Part shown: in pieces, positions 9,013 through 16,548 of the stretch
How the letters are laid out: the number at the start of each line of letters is the position of its first letter
Numbering within the stretch: the first letter of the stretch is position 1
Assembly (NCBI RefSeq): GCF_017355365.1
Contig: NZ_JADIJR010000030.1
Location: forward strand, 1-36,464
Reading direction: 5' to 3'
From: Microbacterium sp. SD291
GTDB lineage: Bacteria > Actinomycetota > Actinomycetes > Actinomycetales > Microbacteriaceae
DNA length: 36,464 nt
Program-made: the position numbers and the translations under genes
The notes under the pieces: generated by a model
What the model was told of the DNA's origin: nothing
The model's input: only the letters and a program-made list of their open reading frames with translations
Databases searched by the model: none

Positions 9013-9019
9013 GGCGCCC

Positions 9020-10153
<1,134 letters not shown>

Positions 10154-10161
10154 GAGAGCGG

Positions 10162-10773
10162 ATGCTGTTCTCGCTGACCGGCGCGAGCGGGGCGGGCAAG
10201 TCGACGGTGCTGGGGCATCTTCAGGACGTCGACTGGGGTGTTCCGATCCGGACCGTGGAGTTCGACTCCATCGGCGTTCCGGACGATGCGGACACGGCCT
10301 GGCGTCACGGCGCCATCGAACACTGGGTCCAGCAGGCGATCGAGGCGGAATCCGACGGCGCCCACCTGCTGCTGTGCGGCCAGGTGCCGATGGGTGAACT
10401 CCTCGCGGCACCGTCCGCCGATCGGCTCGACGGCATCGCGGTGTGCATGCTGCACTGCTCGCCGGGGGTCCGCGAGCACCGCCTGCTCGACCGTGGCGAG
10501 GATCCGGCGGCGATCGTGCACCACAACCGCTTCGGCGAGTGGTTCCGCGCGCACACGCTGGATCCGGCTCACGCGCCCGAAGTGATCCGGGTGCCGAGCA
10601 CCGTGGCGATGCAGTGGTCGAGGTGGGACGGCATCGAAGCGGGCGACCCGCGGTGGCGCGCGGCGATCGTCGACACGGACTCGCTGTACCCGGACGAGGT
10701 GGCGCGGATCGTCGAGCAGTGGCTGCGCCGGGAGCTCGCCGAGGGGTCTCGGCGGTCGCGCGAGCGCGCCTGA
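10162..10773 (+). CDS. P-loop NTPase / small-molecule kinase-like protein
   Basis: The 203-residue soluble protein opens with a perfect Walker A motif, GASGAGKS at residues 7-14. After it comes an Asp-containing segment (VEFDSIG) and a later strand (LLLCGQVPM) that could carry the Walker B acid. Such small P-loop proteins include shikimate- or gluconate-kinase-like enzymes and AAA-like NTPases of unknown role; no specific family is claimed. It follows GH172 by 8 bp in the same direction, with a GAGAG ribosome-binding site, so it is probably co-transcribed with it and shares its repressor. Whether it acts in sugar metabolism is not shown by the sequence. Its stop is 1 bp from the end of the convergent DoxX gene. 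Confidence 0.75.
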   Translation: MLFSLTGASGAGKSTVLGHLQDVDWGVPIRTVEFDSIGVPDDADTAWRHGAIEHWVQQAIEAESDGAHLLLCGQVPMGELLAAPSADRLDGIAVCMLHCSPGVREHRLLDRGEDPAAIVHHNRFGEWFRAHTLDPAHAPEVIRVPSTVAMQWSRWDGIEAGDPRWRAAIVDTDSLYPDEVARIVEQWLRRELAEGSRRSRERA

Positions 10774-10774
10774 C

Positions 10775-11215
10775 TCAGCTGAGCCAGGCCGGAACGCGAC
10801 CCCGCAGGAACGCGCCCTCGACCGAGATCCGCCCTGCTCCGGTGAGCGCGAGCGCAAGTGCCGCGGCACCGAGCACTGCGACGAACTCGTAGCCGCCTTC
10901 GCCGACCCAGAGTCCGGCAGGGAGGTGCACGGTGACGAGGGCGACGATCATGTCACCCGCGAGCAGGATGCCGGCGACTCGGGTGAACAGCCCGAGGATC
11001 AGCAGGATGCCGCCGCCGAACTCGATGAAGGAGACGGCGGGCGCGGCGATCTCCGGGAGCGGTACGCCCATGTCGGCGAAGCTGCCGATCGTGCCGGGAA
11101 TCGTGAACTCGAAGATCTTCTGCGCACCGTGCGCCGCGAAGACGGCGCCGACGACGACGCGGAGGAGGAGGAGTCCGAGTGACGCGGCGGGAGAGGGTGC
11201 GGTGGTGTTCGTCAT
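10775..11215 (-). CDS. DoxX family membrane protein
   Basis: The 146-residue protein has the DoxX pattern: an N-terminal helix LGLLLLRVVVGAVFAAHGAQKIF, then IGSFADMGVPLPEIAAPAVSFIEFGGGILLILGLFTRVAGILLAGDMIVALVTVHL, and a last helix VAVLGAAALALALTGAGRIS, four membrane spans in all. DoxX proteins are integral membrane proteins linked to redox or thiol stress in actinobacteria; the biochemical role is unsettled. The start at ATG 11215 is supported by a -10-like TAGCGT ending 7 nt upstream, which suggests a leaderless mRNA. It is tail-to-tail with the P-loop gene and divergent from the small membrane gene at 11302. Confidence 0.85.
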   Translation of the reverse strand: MTNTTAPSPAASLGLLLLRVVVGAVFAAHGAQKIFEFTIPGTIGSFADMGVPLPEIAAPAVSFIEFGGGILLILGLFTRVAGILLAGDMIVALVTVHLPAGLWVGEGGYEFVAVLGAAALALALTGAGRISVEGAFLRGRVPAWLS

Positions 11216-11222
11216 GACCCTC

Positions 11223-11228
11223 ACGCTA
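11223..11228 (-). promoter_or_regulatory. -10 element of the DoxX gene (leaderless)
   Basis: TAGCGT on the minus strand fits TANNNT and ends 7 nt before the ATG at 11215, the same spacing as at other leaderless genes of the window. Confidence 0.45.
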
Positions 11229-11289
11229 TGAAGAAGACTTTTCCGTCCCCTGAACGCGGACATGTCGGGCTCGGCGTTCGATCGCGCGC

Positions 11290-11295
11290 TACTCT
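11290..11295 (+). promoter_or_regulatory. -10 element of the small membrane gene (leaderless)
   Basis: TACTCT fits TANNNT and ends 6 nt before the ATG at 11302. No ribosome-binding site lies in between. Confidence 0.45.
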
Positions 11296-11301
11296 GCGGA
11301 C

Positions 11302-11652
11302 ATGCAGTCCAGAGTGAGCCTCTTCGACGAGCCGCGAACCGCACCGGACCTCGGCGACAACCTGGCGTGGGTCAACCTCTTCGTCGCCGTGGTCTCTGCG
11401 ATGGCCGTCTTCGCATCGACTCTCGGGATCGCCGGGTGCAGCGAGAGGTGCGACTACCCGGTGCTCGAGGTCGTCACGCGCGGATTCTGGCTGACCGATC
11501 TCCTCGTCTTCCTCCTCACGACCGGGACGTACTTCGTCGTGGAATCTCGGATCCGGCGCGCCTGGGTCATTCCCGCGGCCGGGATCGCGGTCACACTGAT
11601 CGCCTTCGCCATCACCTGCCTGGTGGTGACGAAGGCGATGAGCGTCGGTTAG
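11302..11652 (+). CDS. Small membrane protein of unknown function
   Basis: The 116-residue protein has no family I recognise. Three hydrophobic segments are visible: WVNLFVAVVSAMAVFASTLGIAG (about 23-45), LTDLLVFLLTTGTYFVV (64-80) and WVIPAAGIAVTLIAFAITCLVV (88-109). Between the first two is a short loop with two cysteines (CSERCDY) that could form a disulfide on the outer face. It starts at an ATG 6 nt after a -10-like sequence, so it is probably leaderless and monocistronic. The next gene (HepT-like) is convergent, 16 bp away. Confidence 0.6.
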   Translation: MQSRVSLFDEPRTAPDLGDNLAWVNLFVAVVSAMAVFASTLGIAGCSERCDYPVLEVVTRGFWLTDLLVFLLTTGTYFVVESRIRRAWVIPAAGIAVTLIAFAITCLVVTKAMSVG

Positions 11653-11668
11653 CAGTCACGAGGCAGCC

Positions 11669-12022
11669 CTAGGAGGGTTCTTGGGGACGCCGTCCTTCGA
11701 ACTGCGCATTCAACGCGCGGAGCGCAGCCTCAACCGTTGGAAGATCGTCTTCGACCGTGACCCGGACTGTATCGATGTCGATCCACGCGTAGCCGTGCGC
11801 GATGCGATTTCGCATGCCCCAGATCACCATCCACTCGTCACCGAACAGATCAGTGGTCAGTTCAGCCCCACCACGGTGCAGAGTCTCGATCATCGCCGCA
11901 AGGCGCAGAGACACGGCGTCCGCGACCGTTTCGTCATCGACGACACCTCGTTCGAGATGTCTGTGCATCGCGTCGAGGTGAGCGATTGCCTCCGTCAACA
12001 GCTCCCGGATCGTCCGGCTCAC
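11669..12022 (-). CDS. hepT: HepT-like HEPN toxin (DUF86)
   Basis: The 117-residue, largely helical protein has the HEPN ribonuclease motif Rx4HxY in RNRIAHGY (residues 71-78; R71, H76, Y78), placed as in HepT toxins. In the HepT/MntA systems studied, the toxin cleaves RNA and is neutralised when the partner nucleotidyltransferase adds AMP units to the motif Tyr. The gene begins with GTG at 12022 and overlaps the stop of the upstream nucleotidyltransferase by four bases (GTGA), so the antitoxin is made first and the two are translationally coupled. The pair lies between DoxX-region genes and GH183 and is presumably an independent module. Confidence 0.85.
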   Translation of the reverse strand: MSRTIRELLTEAIAHLDAMHRHLERGVVDDETVADAVSLRLAAMIETLHRGGAELTTDLFGDEWMVIWGMRNRIAHGYAWIDIDTVRVTVEDDLPTVEAALRALNAQFEGRRPQEPS

Positions 12023-12504
12023 AGCGGCACTGCCTCGTCGAGCGCTCTCGTCCTGATGTGCGGCGGCAGGCCGCGCAATGGCACGACGTCGACGGACGCG
12101 TCGAGTACCGATGACAGTTCGCGTTCCAGCCGCGACAGCGTAGCGAGCCCGAATGCGCCCGGAGCGTCGATGAGCAGATCGATGTCCGATCGGGCAGTCT
12201 CGGCTCGGGTGGCGACGCTGCCGAAGATCCGGGCATCAGTCACGCCGTACTTCGCCAGAATGTCCAGCAGTCGCGGGCGCTCGCTGGAGACTCTCAGTGC
12301 AAGCGGGCCCGGCGGAGCCTGCTTGAGAAGTCGCGACACCTCGGGTTGACTCCGTCCAACGATCCGTGCGATCTCTCTCTGCGAAAGCCCCGCAGCCGCT
12401 GCCCGATGCGTTGCGTCGAGCAGCAGATCGCGCGACTCGCGCTGCAGAGCATCCGCCCGCCTCGCCTCGTCTCGGATCTCGTCCAGAACGCCACCACCGC
12501 TCAT
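12019..12504 (-). CDS. mntA: MntA-like antitoxin nucleotidyltransferase with N-terminal HTH
   Basis: The 161-residue protein has two parts. Residues 39-62 (GLSQREIARIVGRSQPEVSR and LLKQ) form a helix-turn-helix. Residues 80-161 are a minimal nucleotidyltransferase with FGSVATRAETARSDIDLLID: G94-S95-S96 region and D107/D109, the GS...DxD signature needed for AMP transfer. Canonical MntA proteins lack the HTH, so this is a fused version that can probably repress its own operon. That fits the perfect inverted repeat ATAGCA-AA-TGCTAT that abuts the start codon. The ATG at 12504 has no ribosome-binding site but a TAGCAT -10 ends 7 nt upstream, so the mRNA is probably leaderless. Confidence 0.85.
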   Translation of the reverse strand: MSGGGVLDEIRDEARRADALQRESRDLLLDATHRAAAAGLSQREIARIVGRSQPEVSRLLKQAPPGPLALRVSSERPRLLDILAKYGVTDARIFGSVATRAETARSDIDLLIDAPGAFGLATLSRLERELSSVLDASVDVVPLRGLPPHIRTRALDEAVPL

Positions 12505-12518
12505 ATAGCAAATGCTAT
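12505..12518 (-). promoter_or_regulatory. Palindromic operator and -10 of the mntA-hepT operon
   Basis: The inverted repeat ATAGCAAATGCTAT directly abuts the antitoxin start codon. Read on the minus strand it contains TAGCAT (12512-12517), a -10 candidate ending 7 nt before the ATG. A protein bound here would block the RNA polymerase; the HTH of the antitoxin is the obvious candidate. Confidence 0.65.
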
Positions 12519-12545
12519 CACCGTTCCGCACGGCCGGAAGGGGAC

Positions 12546-12578
12546 GGGGAGACGACTGTCGCGAGGCGGCGTCTCCCC
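12546..12578 (-). terminator. Terminator after the GH183 gene
   Basis: GGGGAGACG (12546-12554) is perfectly complementary to 12570-12578. The hairpin lies 8 bp past the GH183 stop codon, between it and the mntA promoter. There is no U tract. Confidence 0.6.
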
Positions 12579-12586
12579 TTCGGGTT

Positions 12587-14605
12587 CTACGGCTTGCCCG
12601 GCTTCTCGGGCTTGCCCGGCTTGTCCGGGAAGTCCGGGCGCGGGGGCCGCGGGTCGTACGGGACGGCGGTGAGTGCGAGCTCGCATCCATCGCACGCGGT
12701 GAGGATCGCGCGCTCGGCCACGGCATCCGTCGAAACCTCCAGCACCGAGTCCCCGCGCTCGCGCAGCACGGTCACCGCGAAGCCGATCGAGAGCGTCTCG
12801 CCCGCCGGAATCGCACCCGACCAGCGCAGCACCGAGCCGTCGAGCACCGCGGTGCCGACGGACGCCCGGATCGACGCGGCATCCAGTGACGCGTCATCCA
12901 GCAGCCCTGTCAGATCCACCGCGAGTTCCGCGTTCTCCGCGACGGCGCTGTCCGTCGACGCCTGCACCTCGTAGGTCACGACGTCCGCGCGCACCACCTC
13001 GGAACCGGCCGGCGGGTCGGACGACACGGCGACGCTCAGCGCAGGCAGCTGCTCGGCCGCCTTCACCATCGAGAGCTCGTCGATCTGCAGCCAGCGGTCG
13101 CCGTTCAGCGTCGTGCCGACGAACGCCTGCACCTCGGTGCGGTCGCCGCTGTGGAACGTCACGGAGTACCGGGTGTACTCACCGACCTGCTCGAAGCCCT
13201 CCTGCGCCAGTACCGATGCACCGGAGCCGATGCCCCGCACGCCGATGGCTCCGGGAGCCGGGGTCCCGCCGGTGACGACGTACGCCGTGAACGTGTAGGT
13301 CGTGTTCGGCTCCACCGCGACGTCCTGATGGATGTCGATCCATCCGGCGTTGTGGCGCACCCAGCCCTGCTTGTTTCCGCTGTACGCCCACGAATGGTTC
13401 ATGTCGATGCCGCAGTTGCCCGTGCACACCCACGGCGACGGCATCGAGCCGTCGACAGCGCGCTCGAACCCGGGGTCGACGATGAGGTTCGGATCGACCA
13501 CCTGGCCGCTCTCATCGATCCGCGCGCGCATCAGGTACACGTTGTACGGATCCCATTGCGACAGCGCGAAGTAGAGGTCGCCATCCGCCGACCATGGATG
13601 CATGTACCCGCCGTACAGTCCCGGATAGTCGGCGAAGCTCGCCAACCGCTGCGCAGGACCCCACGGACCCTCGGGCGACGGCGCGGTGCGCAGCACGAGG
13701 TCGAGGTCCTCATTGAGGTACGTCATCAGCCAGCCGCCGGTGTGCTCGCTGTACTGCACCGACAGCTCGGCGACGTTCGGCTGCACGATCGCCACCGCAG
13801 CGGTCTCGTCCGTGCCCCAGGTCGCCCCGTTCCAGTAGGTGTACGCGGCCTTGTCGAGGACGGATGCCTCGGGCACCCGTGCGACGTGCGCGGCGCCGAG
13901 GCGCCCGTTCGGCGTCCCGAACATGTAGACGTAGCCGTCGTGCCGCTCGAACGCGGCCATCTGGAACGGATGCTGCCCGTCGGCGGTGTTCGTCCACTGC
14001 GGTCCGTCGGTCGAGTTCCAGGTCTCGCCGTTGTCGTCCGAGTAGGCGATGCGGCTGAAGTTCGTGTCCCACTCGCCGGGAGCACCCCACTGGCGCACCG
14101 ACATGAACGCCATGTACTGCCGGTCGCCGACCGCGATGCCCGCGGTCGGGATGGTCGTCATCTCCACCCCGCTCACCTTCTGCGAGGGGATGAGCTCGGC
14201 GGCGTGACCCGGCGCGTCCTCGACCGCGGAGTCGAACGACATCCCGTCGGACAGGTCGGCATCGGTGCTGCGCAGCAGCACGTTCGAACGCCAGTCCCCT
14301 CCCCCGCCGCCCGGCCCGTTCCAGTCTCCGAAGGTGTCGCCGAAGGCGGTGAGGATCTCACCCGACCCGTTCTCCCACATGATCCCGAGGTCGGTGCCGG
14401 TGACGGCCCACCGCGTATCGGTGTCGCTCACCGACTTCGGTCCCGTCATCTTGCCGACCACCACCGCGGGCGAATGGTCGGCGGGAGGCACCGCGGCTGT
14501 GGATGCGACCGGCTCGGCCGCGGCGCCGACGGGCGCGAGCGCGCCCAGTGCCAGTGCTCCGATCGTCGTCGCGACGACCGCGGTCCTTCGGATGGAATGC
14601 TTCAT
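12587..14605 (-). CDS. Secreted DUF4185/GH183 protein, candidate endo-D-arabinanase
   Basis: The 672-residue protein has a Sec signal peptide (positive start, hydrophobic core, cut near AAA-EP, about residue 31). Residues 45-365 are a DUF4185 domain: AVTGTDLGIMWENGSGEIL, FGDTFGDW (88-95), repeated exo-sialidase-like blades (AYSDDNGETWNSTDG), and QHPFQMAAFERHDGYVYMFG. DUF4185 founded GH183, the endo-alpha-D-arabinanases of mycobacterial arabinan. Residues 370-515 (LIVDPGFERA...WVCTGNCGI...) form a CBM4/9-like sandwich, and 520-645 a DUF11-like repeat domain. The end is a Pro/Lys-rich PGKP tail without LPXTG or a membrane anchor. AAGGAG precedes ATG 14605. It is the last gene after solute-binding protein and permeases, matching its role as the extracellular first step. 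Confidence 0.85.
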   Translation of the reverse strand: MKHSIRRTAVVATTIGALALGALAPVGAAAEPVASTAAVPPADHSPAVVVGKMTGPKSVSDTDTRWAVTGTDLGIMWENGSGEILTAFGDTFGDWNGPGGGGGDWRSNVLLRSTDADLSDGMSFDSAVEDAPGHAAELIPSQKVSGVEMTTIPTAGIAVGDRQYMAFMSVRQWGAPGEWDTNFSRIAYSDDNGETWNSTDGPQWTNTADGQHPFQMAAFERHDGYVYMFGTPNGRLGAAHVARVPEASVLDKAAYTYWNGATWGTDETAAVAIVQPNVAELSVQYSEHTGGWLMTYLNEDLDLVLRTAPSPEGPWGPAQRLASFADYPGLYGGYMHPWSADGDLYFALSQWDPYNVYLMRARIDESGQVVDPNLIVDPGFERAVDGSMPSPWVCTGNCGIDMNHSWAYSGNKQGWVRHNAGWIDIHQDVAVEPNTTYTFTAYVVTGGTPAPGAIGVRGIGSGASVLAQEGFEQVGEYTRYSVTFHSGDRTEVQAFVGTTLNGDRWLQIDELSMVKAAEQLPALSVAVSSDPPAGSEVVRADVVTYEVQASTDSAVAENAELAVDLTGLLDDASLDAASIRASVGTAVLDGSVLRWSGAIPAGETLSIGFAVTVLRERGDSVLEVSTDAVAERAILTACDGCELALTAVPYDPRPPRPDFPDKPGKPEKPGKP

Positions 14606-14646
14606 TGCAGACTCCTTGCAGGTGGGATCTTGCTGCGGCGACCGGG

Positions 14647-15543
14647 CTACTTGAGCCCGGCCATCTTGATGTTGCCGATGATCTGACGCTGGAAGATCAG
14701 GAACAGGATGATCACGGGCGCCGCGGCCAGCACGGATCCTGCCATCAGCAGGCCGAGCTCGGTCGAGCGCTCGGAGCGGAAAGTCGCCAGGTACTGCTGC
14801 AGGACGAACCTCTCCGGCGACGTGATGGTCAGGATCGGCCACACGTAGGAGTTCCAGTACGCGAGGAACGCCGTGATGCCCATCACCACGAACGGCGGCT
14901 TCGACAGCGGCAGGAAGATGCGCACGAAGATGCCGAGGCGACCGCATCCGTCGAGCATCGCCGCCTCCTCGAGGCTCTTCGGGATGTTCAGGTAGAACTG
15001 CCGGATGAAGAACACCATCCCGGCACTCGCGAGACCGGGGATCACCAGGACGCTCAGGGTGTCGAGCATGGAGAGCTTGGTCACCACGATGAAGCTCGTG
15101 AGCAGGATCGTCATGCCGGGGATGAACATCGTCGTGATCACGAGCGTCCAGATCAGGCCCTTGAACCGGAAGTCGAGCCTGGCGAACGCGTAGGCGGCGA
15201 GCGAGTTCACCGCGAGGCTGCCCACCGTGAACAGCACCGCTCCGAAGAAGGTCCACAGGAGCGTGCGCAGGAACGTGGGGTCGGCGAGGATCTGCGCGTA
15301 GTTCTGCCAGAGCCAGACGTCCGGGAAGAACTGGAAGGGCGTCTCGATGACCTCGGTCTTCGCCTTGAAGCCGGCGATCACCATCCAGGCGAGCGGGAAC
15401 AGCGACGCGATGATGAACAGCGCGGCCAGGATCACCTTGCCGACGGCGATCAGCCAGCCGCCGGTGGTGCGCGGCATCCGCTGCAGCCGGCGGGGCTCGG
15501 CGCCGGCGAGGACGATACGAGTGGTCTCCTGCATGACGGCCAT
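14647..15543 (-). CDS. ABC sugar transporter permease (MalG type)
   Basis: The 298-residue membrane protein has six predicted spans and the EAA motif EEAAMLDGCGRLGIFVRIFL, the contact site for the ATPase. N-terminal WLIAVGKVILAALFIIASLFPLAWMVIAGFK followed by a long extracytoplasmic loop and FPDVWLWQNY is typical of the MalG/CUT1 subfamily, which imports oligosaccharides. The ATG at 15543 is preferred over the one 9 bp later because GGTGG lies upstream with suitable spacing; the preceding permease stop is only one base away. It is followed by the GH183 gene. In context it should import arabino-oligosaccharides released outside. Confidence 0.9.
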   Translation of the reverse strand: MAVMQETTRIVLAGAEPRRLQRMPRTTGGWLIAVGKVILAALFIIASLFPLAWMVIAGFKAKTEVIETPFQFFPDVWLWQNYAQILADPTFLRTLLWTFFGAVLFTVGSLAVNSLAAYAFARLDFRFKGLIWTLVITTMFIPGMTILLTSFIVVTKLSMLDTLSVLVIPGLASAGMVFFIRQFYLNIPKSLEEAAMLDGCGRLGIFVRIFLPLSKPPFVVMGITAFLAYWNSYVWPILTITSPERFVLQQYLATFRSERSTELGLLMAGSVLAAAPVIILFLIFQRQIIGNIKMAGLK

Positions 15544-15544
15544 C

Positions 15545-16471
15545 TCAGTCCACCAGCCTCTCGGAGTTGACGAACTTGAACACCAGCGCCGAGATGGTTC
15601 CCAGCACCACGAACAGCAGCAGCGCGGCCGCGATCGAGTAGCCGACGTTCACGTCGTTGCGGAAGTGATTGAAGATGAAGAGGTTCGGCAGGGTCGTCGA
15701 GTCCAGCGGCCCGCCCTGCGTCATCACGAGGGGCAGCTCGAACTGCTGGATCGCGGCGACGAAGCCGGTGATGAGCAGATACAGCACCACGTTCTTCATC
15801 TGCGGGATCGTGATGTACGCGGTCTTCTGCCACCAGTCGGCGCCCTCCATCGCGGCGGCCTCGTAGTACTCGGTGGGGATGTCGACCATGGCGGCGACCA
15901 TGATCAGGGACGTGAGCCCCATGCCCAGCCAGATCGCGGGTACGGCCACCGCGAGCAGCGCCCACTTCGGGTCGCCGATCCAGGCGATCGGCTCGATGCC
16001 GACGGTGCCGAGCATGGCGTTCAGCAGGCCGCCCGAGTAGTTGTAGATCAGCACGAAGATGATCGACGCGATCACGGCGGAGATGATCGTCGGGATGTAG
16101 ATGCTGACCTTCAGGACGCTCGCCGCGCGGCGGGACACGGTGACGACGAGGCTCGCGAACAGGAAGGCGAGCACGAGCATCACCGGGACCGTCATCAGCA
16201 CGAAGGCGAAACCGCGCCCGATCGTGGCGATGAACAGCGGATCCTTCAGCACGTTGACGTAGTTGCGGATGCCGACGAACTCCGGATCCTTGTAGAAGCT
16301 CCAGTCCTGGAAGGACAGATACCCCGCGTAGATCGCGGGCCAGACCACGAAGATCCCGAGCAGCGCCACCAAGGGCAGCAGGAACCAGTACGCCGTCCTG
16401 TTGTCGCGGTACCGGTACCGGTTCTGTCGTTGCCGGATCTCCCGGCGCTCCTGCACAGCCTGACTGGCCAT
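15545..16471 (-). CDS. ABC sugar transporter permease (MalF type)
   Basis: The 308-residue membrane protein begins with a charged cytoplasmic segment (RREIRQRQNRYRYRDNRTAY) and then WFLLPLVALLGIFVVWPAIYAGYLSF. It carries the EAA motif YEAAAMEGADWWQKTAYITI and ends with GTISALVFKFVNSERLVD, all as in MalF/UgpA-type permeases of the CUT1 subfamily. The ATG at 16471 is chosen for a GAGGTGG ribosome-binding site; reading further upstream would cross the hairpin at 16501-16539. It forms a heterodimer with the next permease. No ATPase gene is present in the window, as is common for actinobacterial CUT1 systems that share one MsiK-type ATPase. Confidence 0.9.
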   Translation of the reverse strand: MASQAVQERREIRQRQNRYRYRDNRTAYWFLLPLVALLGIFVVWPAIYAGYLSFQDWSFYKDPEFVGIRNYVNVLKDPLFIATIGRGFAFVLMTVPVMLVLAFLFASLVVTVSRRAASVLKVSIYIPTIISAVIASIIFVLIYNYSGGLLNAMLGTVGIEPIAWIGDPKWALLAVAVPAIWLGMGLTSLIMVAAMVDIPTEYYEAAAMEGADWWQKTAYITIPQMKNVVLYLLITGFVAAIQQFELPLVMTQGGPLDSTTLPNLFIFNHFRNDVNVGYSIAAALLLFVVLGTISALVFKFVNSERLVD

Positions 16472-16500
16472 ATCCACCTCGTCGTGTCCTCTATTGCGCT

Positions 16501-16539
16501 GCTGTTCCGGGGGCCGGGAGCCCCGGCCCCCGGAACAGC
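16501..16539 (-). terminator. 18-bp hairpin between solute-binding protein and permeases
   Basis: An uninterrupted 18-bp inverted repeat (16501-16518 with 16522-16539) with a 3-nt loop lies 9 bp beyond the solute-binding-protein stop. Such hairpins in sugar operons partly terminate transcription or protect the upstream mRNA, giving more binding protein than permease. Confidence 0.75.
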
Positions 16540-16548
16540 GAGCGGGTG

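Noticed and set aside
8996..9019. GTG at 8996 as start of GH172
   Set aside because: It lies in the operator and upstream of the -10; the ATG at 9020 fits a leaderless start.
12593..12640. Short tandem GCTTGCCCGG units as a possible repeat array
   Set aside because: They encode the PGKP tail of the GH183 protein and are explained by the protein repeat.
12587..15256. Extension of the GH183 frame upstream to 15256
   Set aside because: The extra 217 residues are a shadow of the permease gene; the signal peptide and AAGGAG at 14605 define the real start.
14503..15570. Long plus-strand frames rich in Arg, Asp, Glu and His opposite the permeases, dnaK and others (also 6211-8070, 31693-33249, 33957-35504)
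   Set aside because: Low-complexity composition typical of antisense frames in GC-rich genes; no family resemblance and no start signals.
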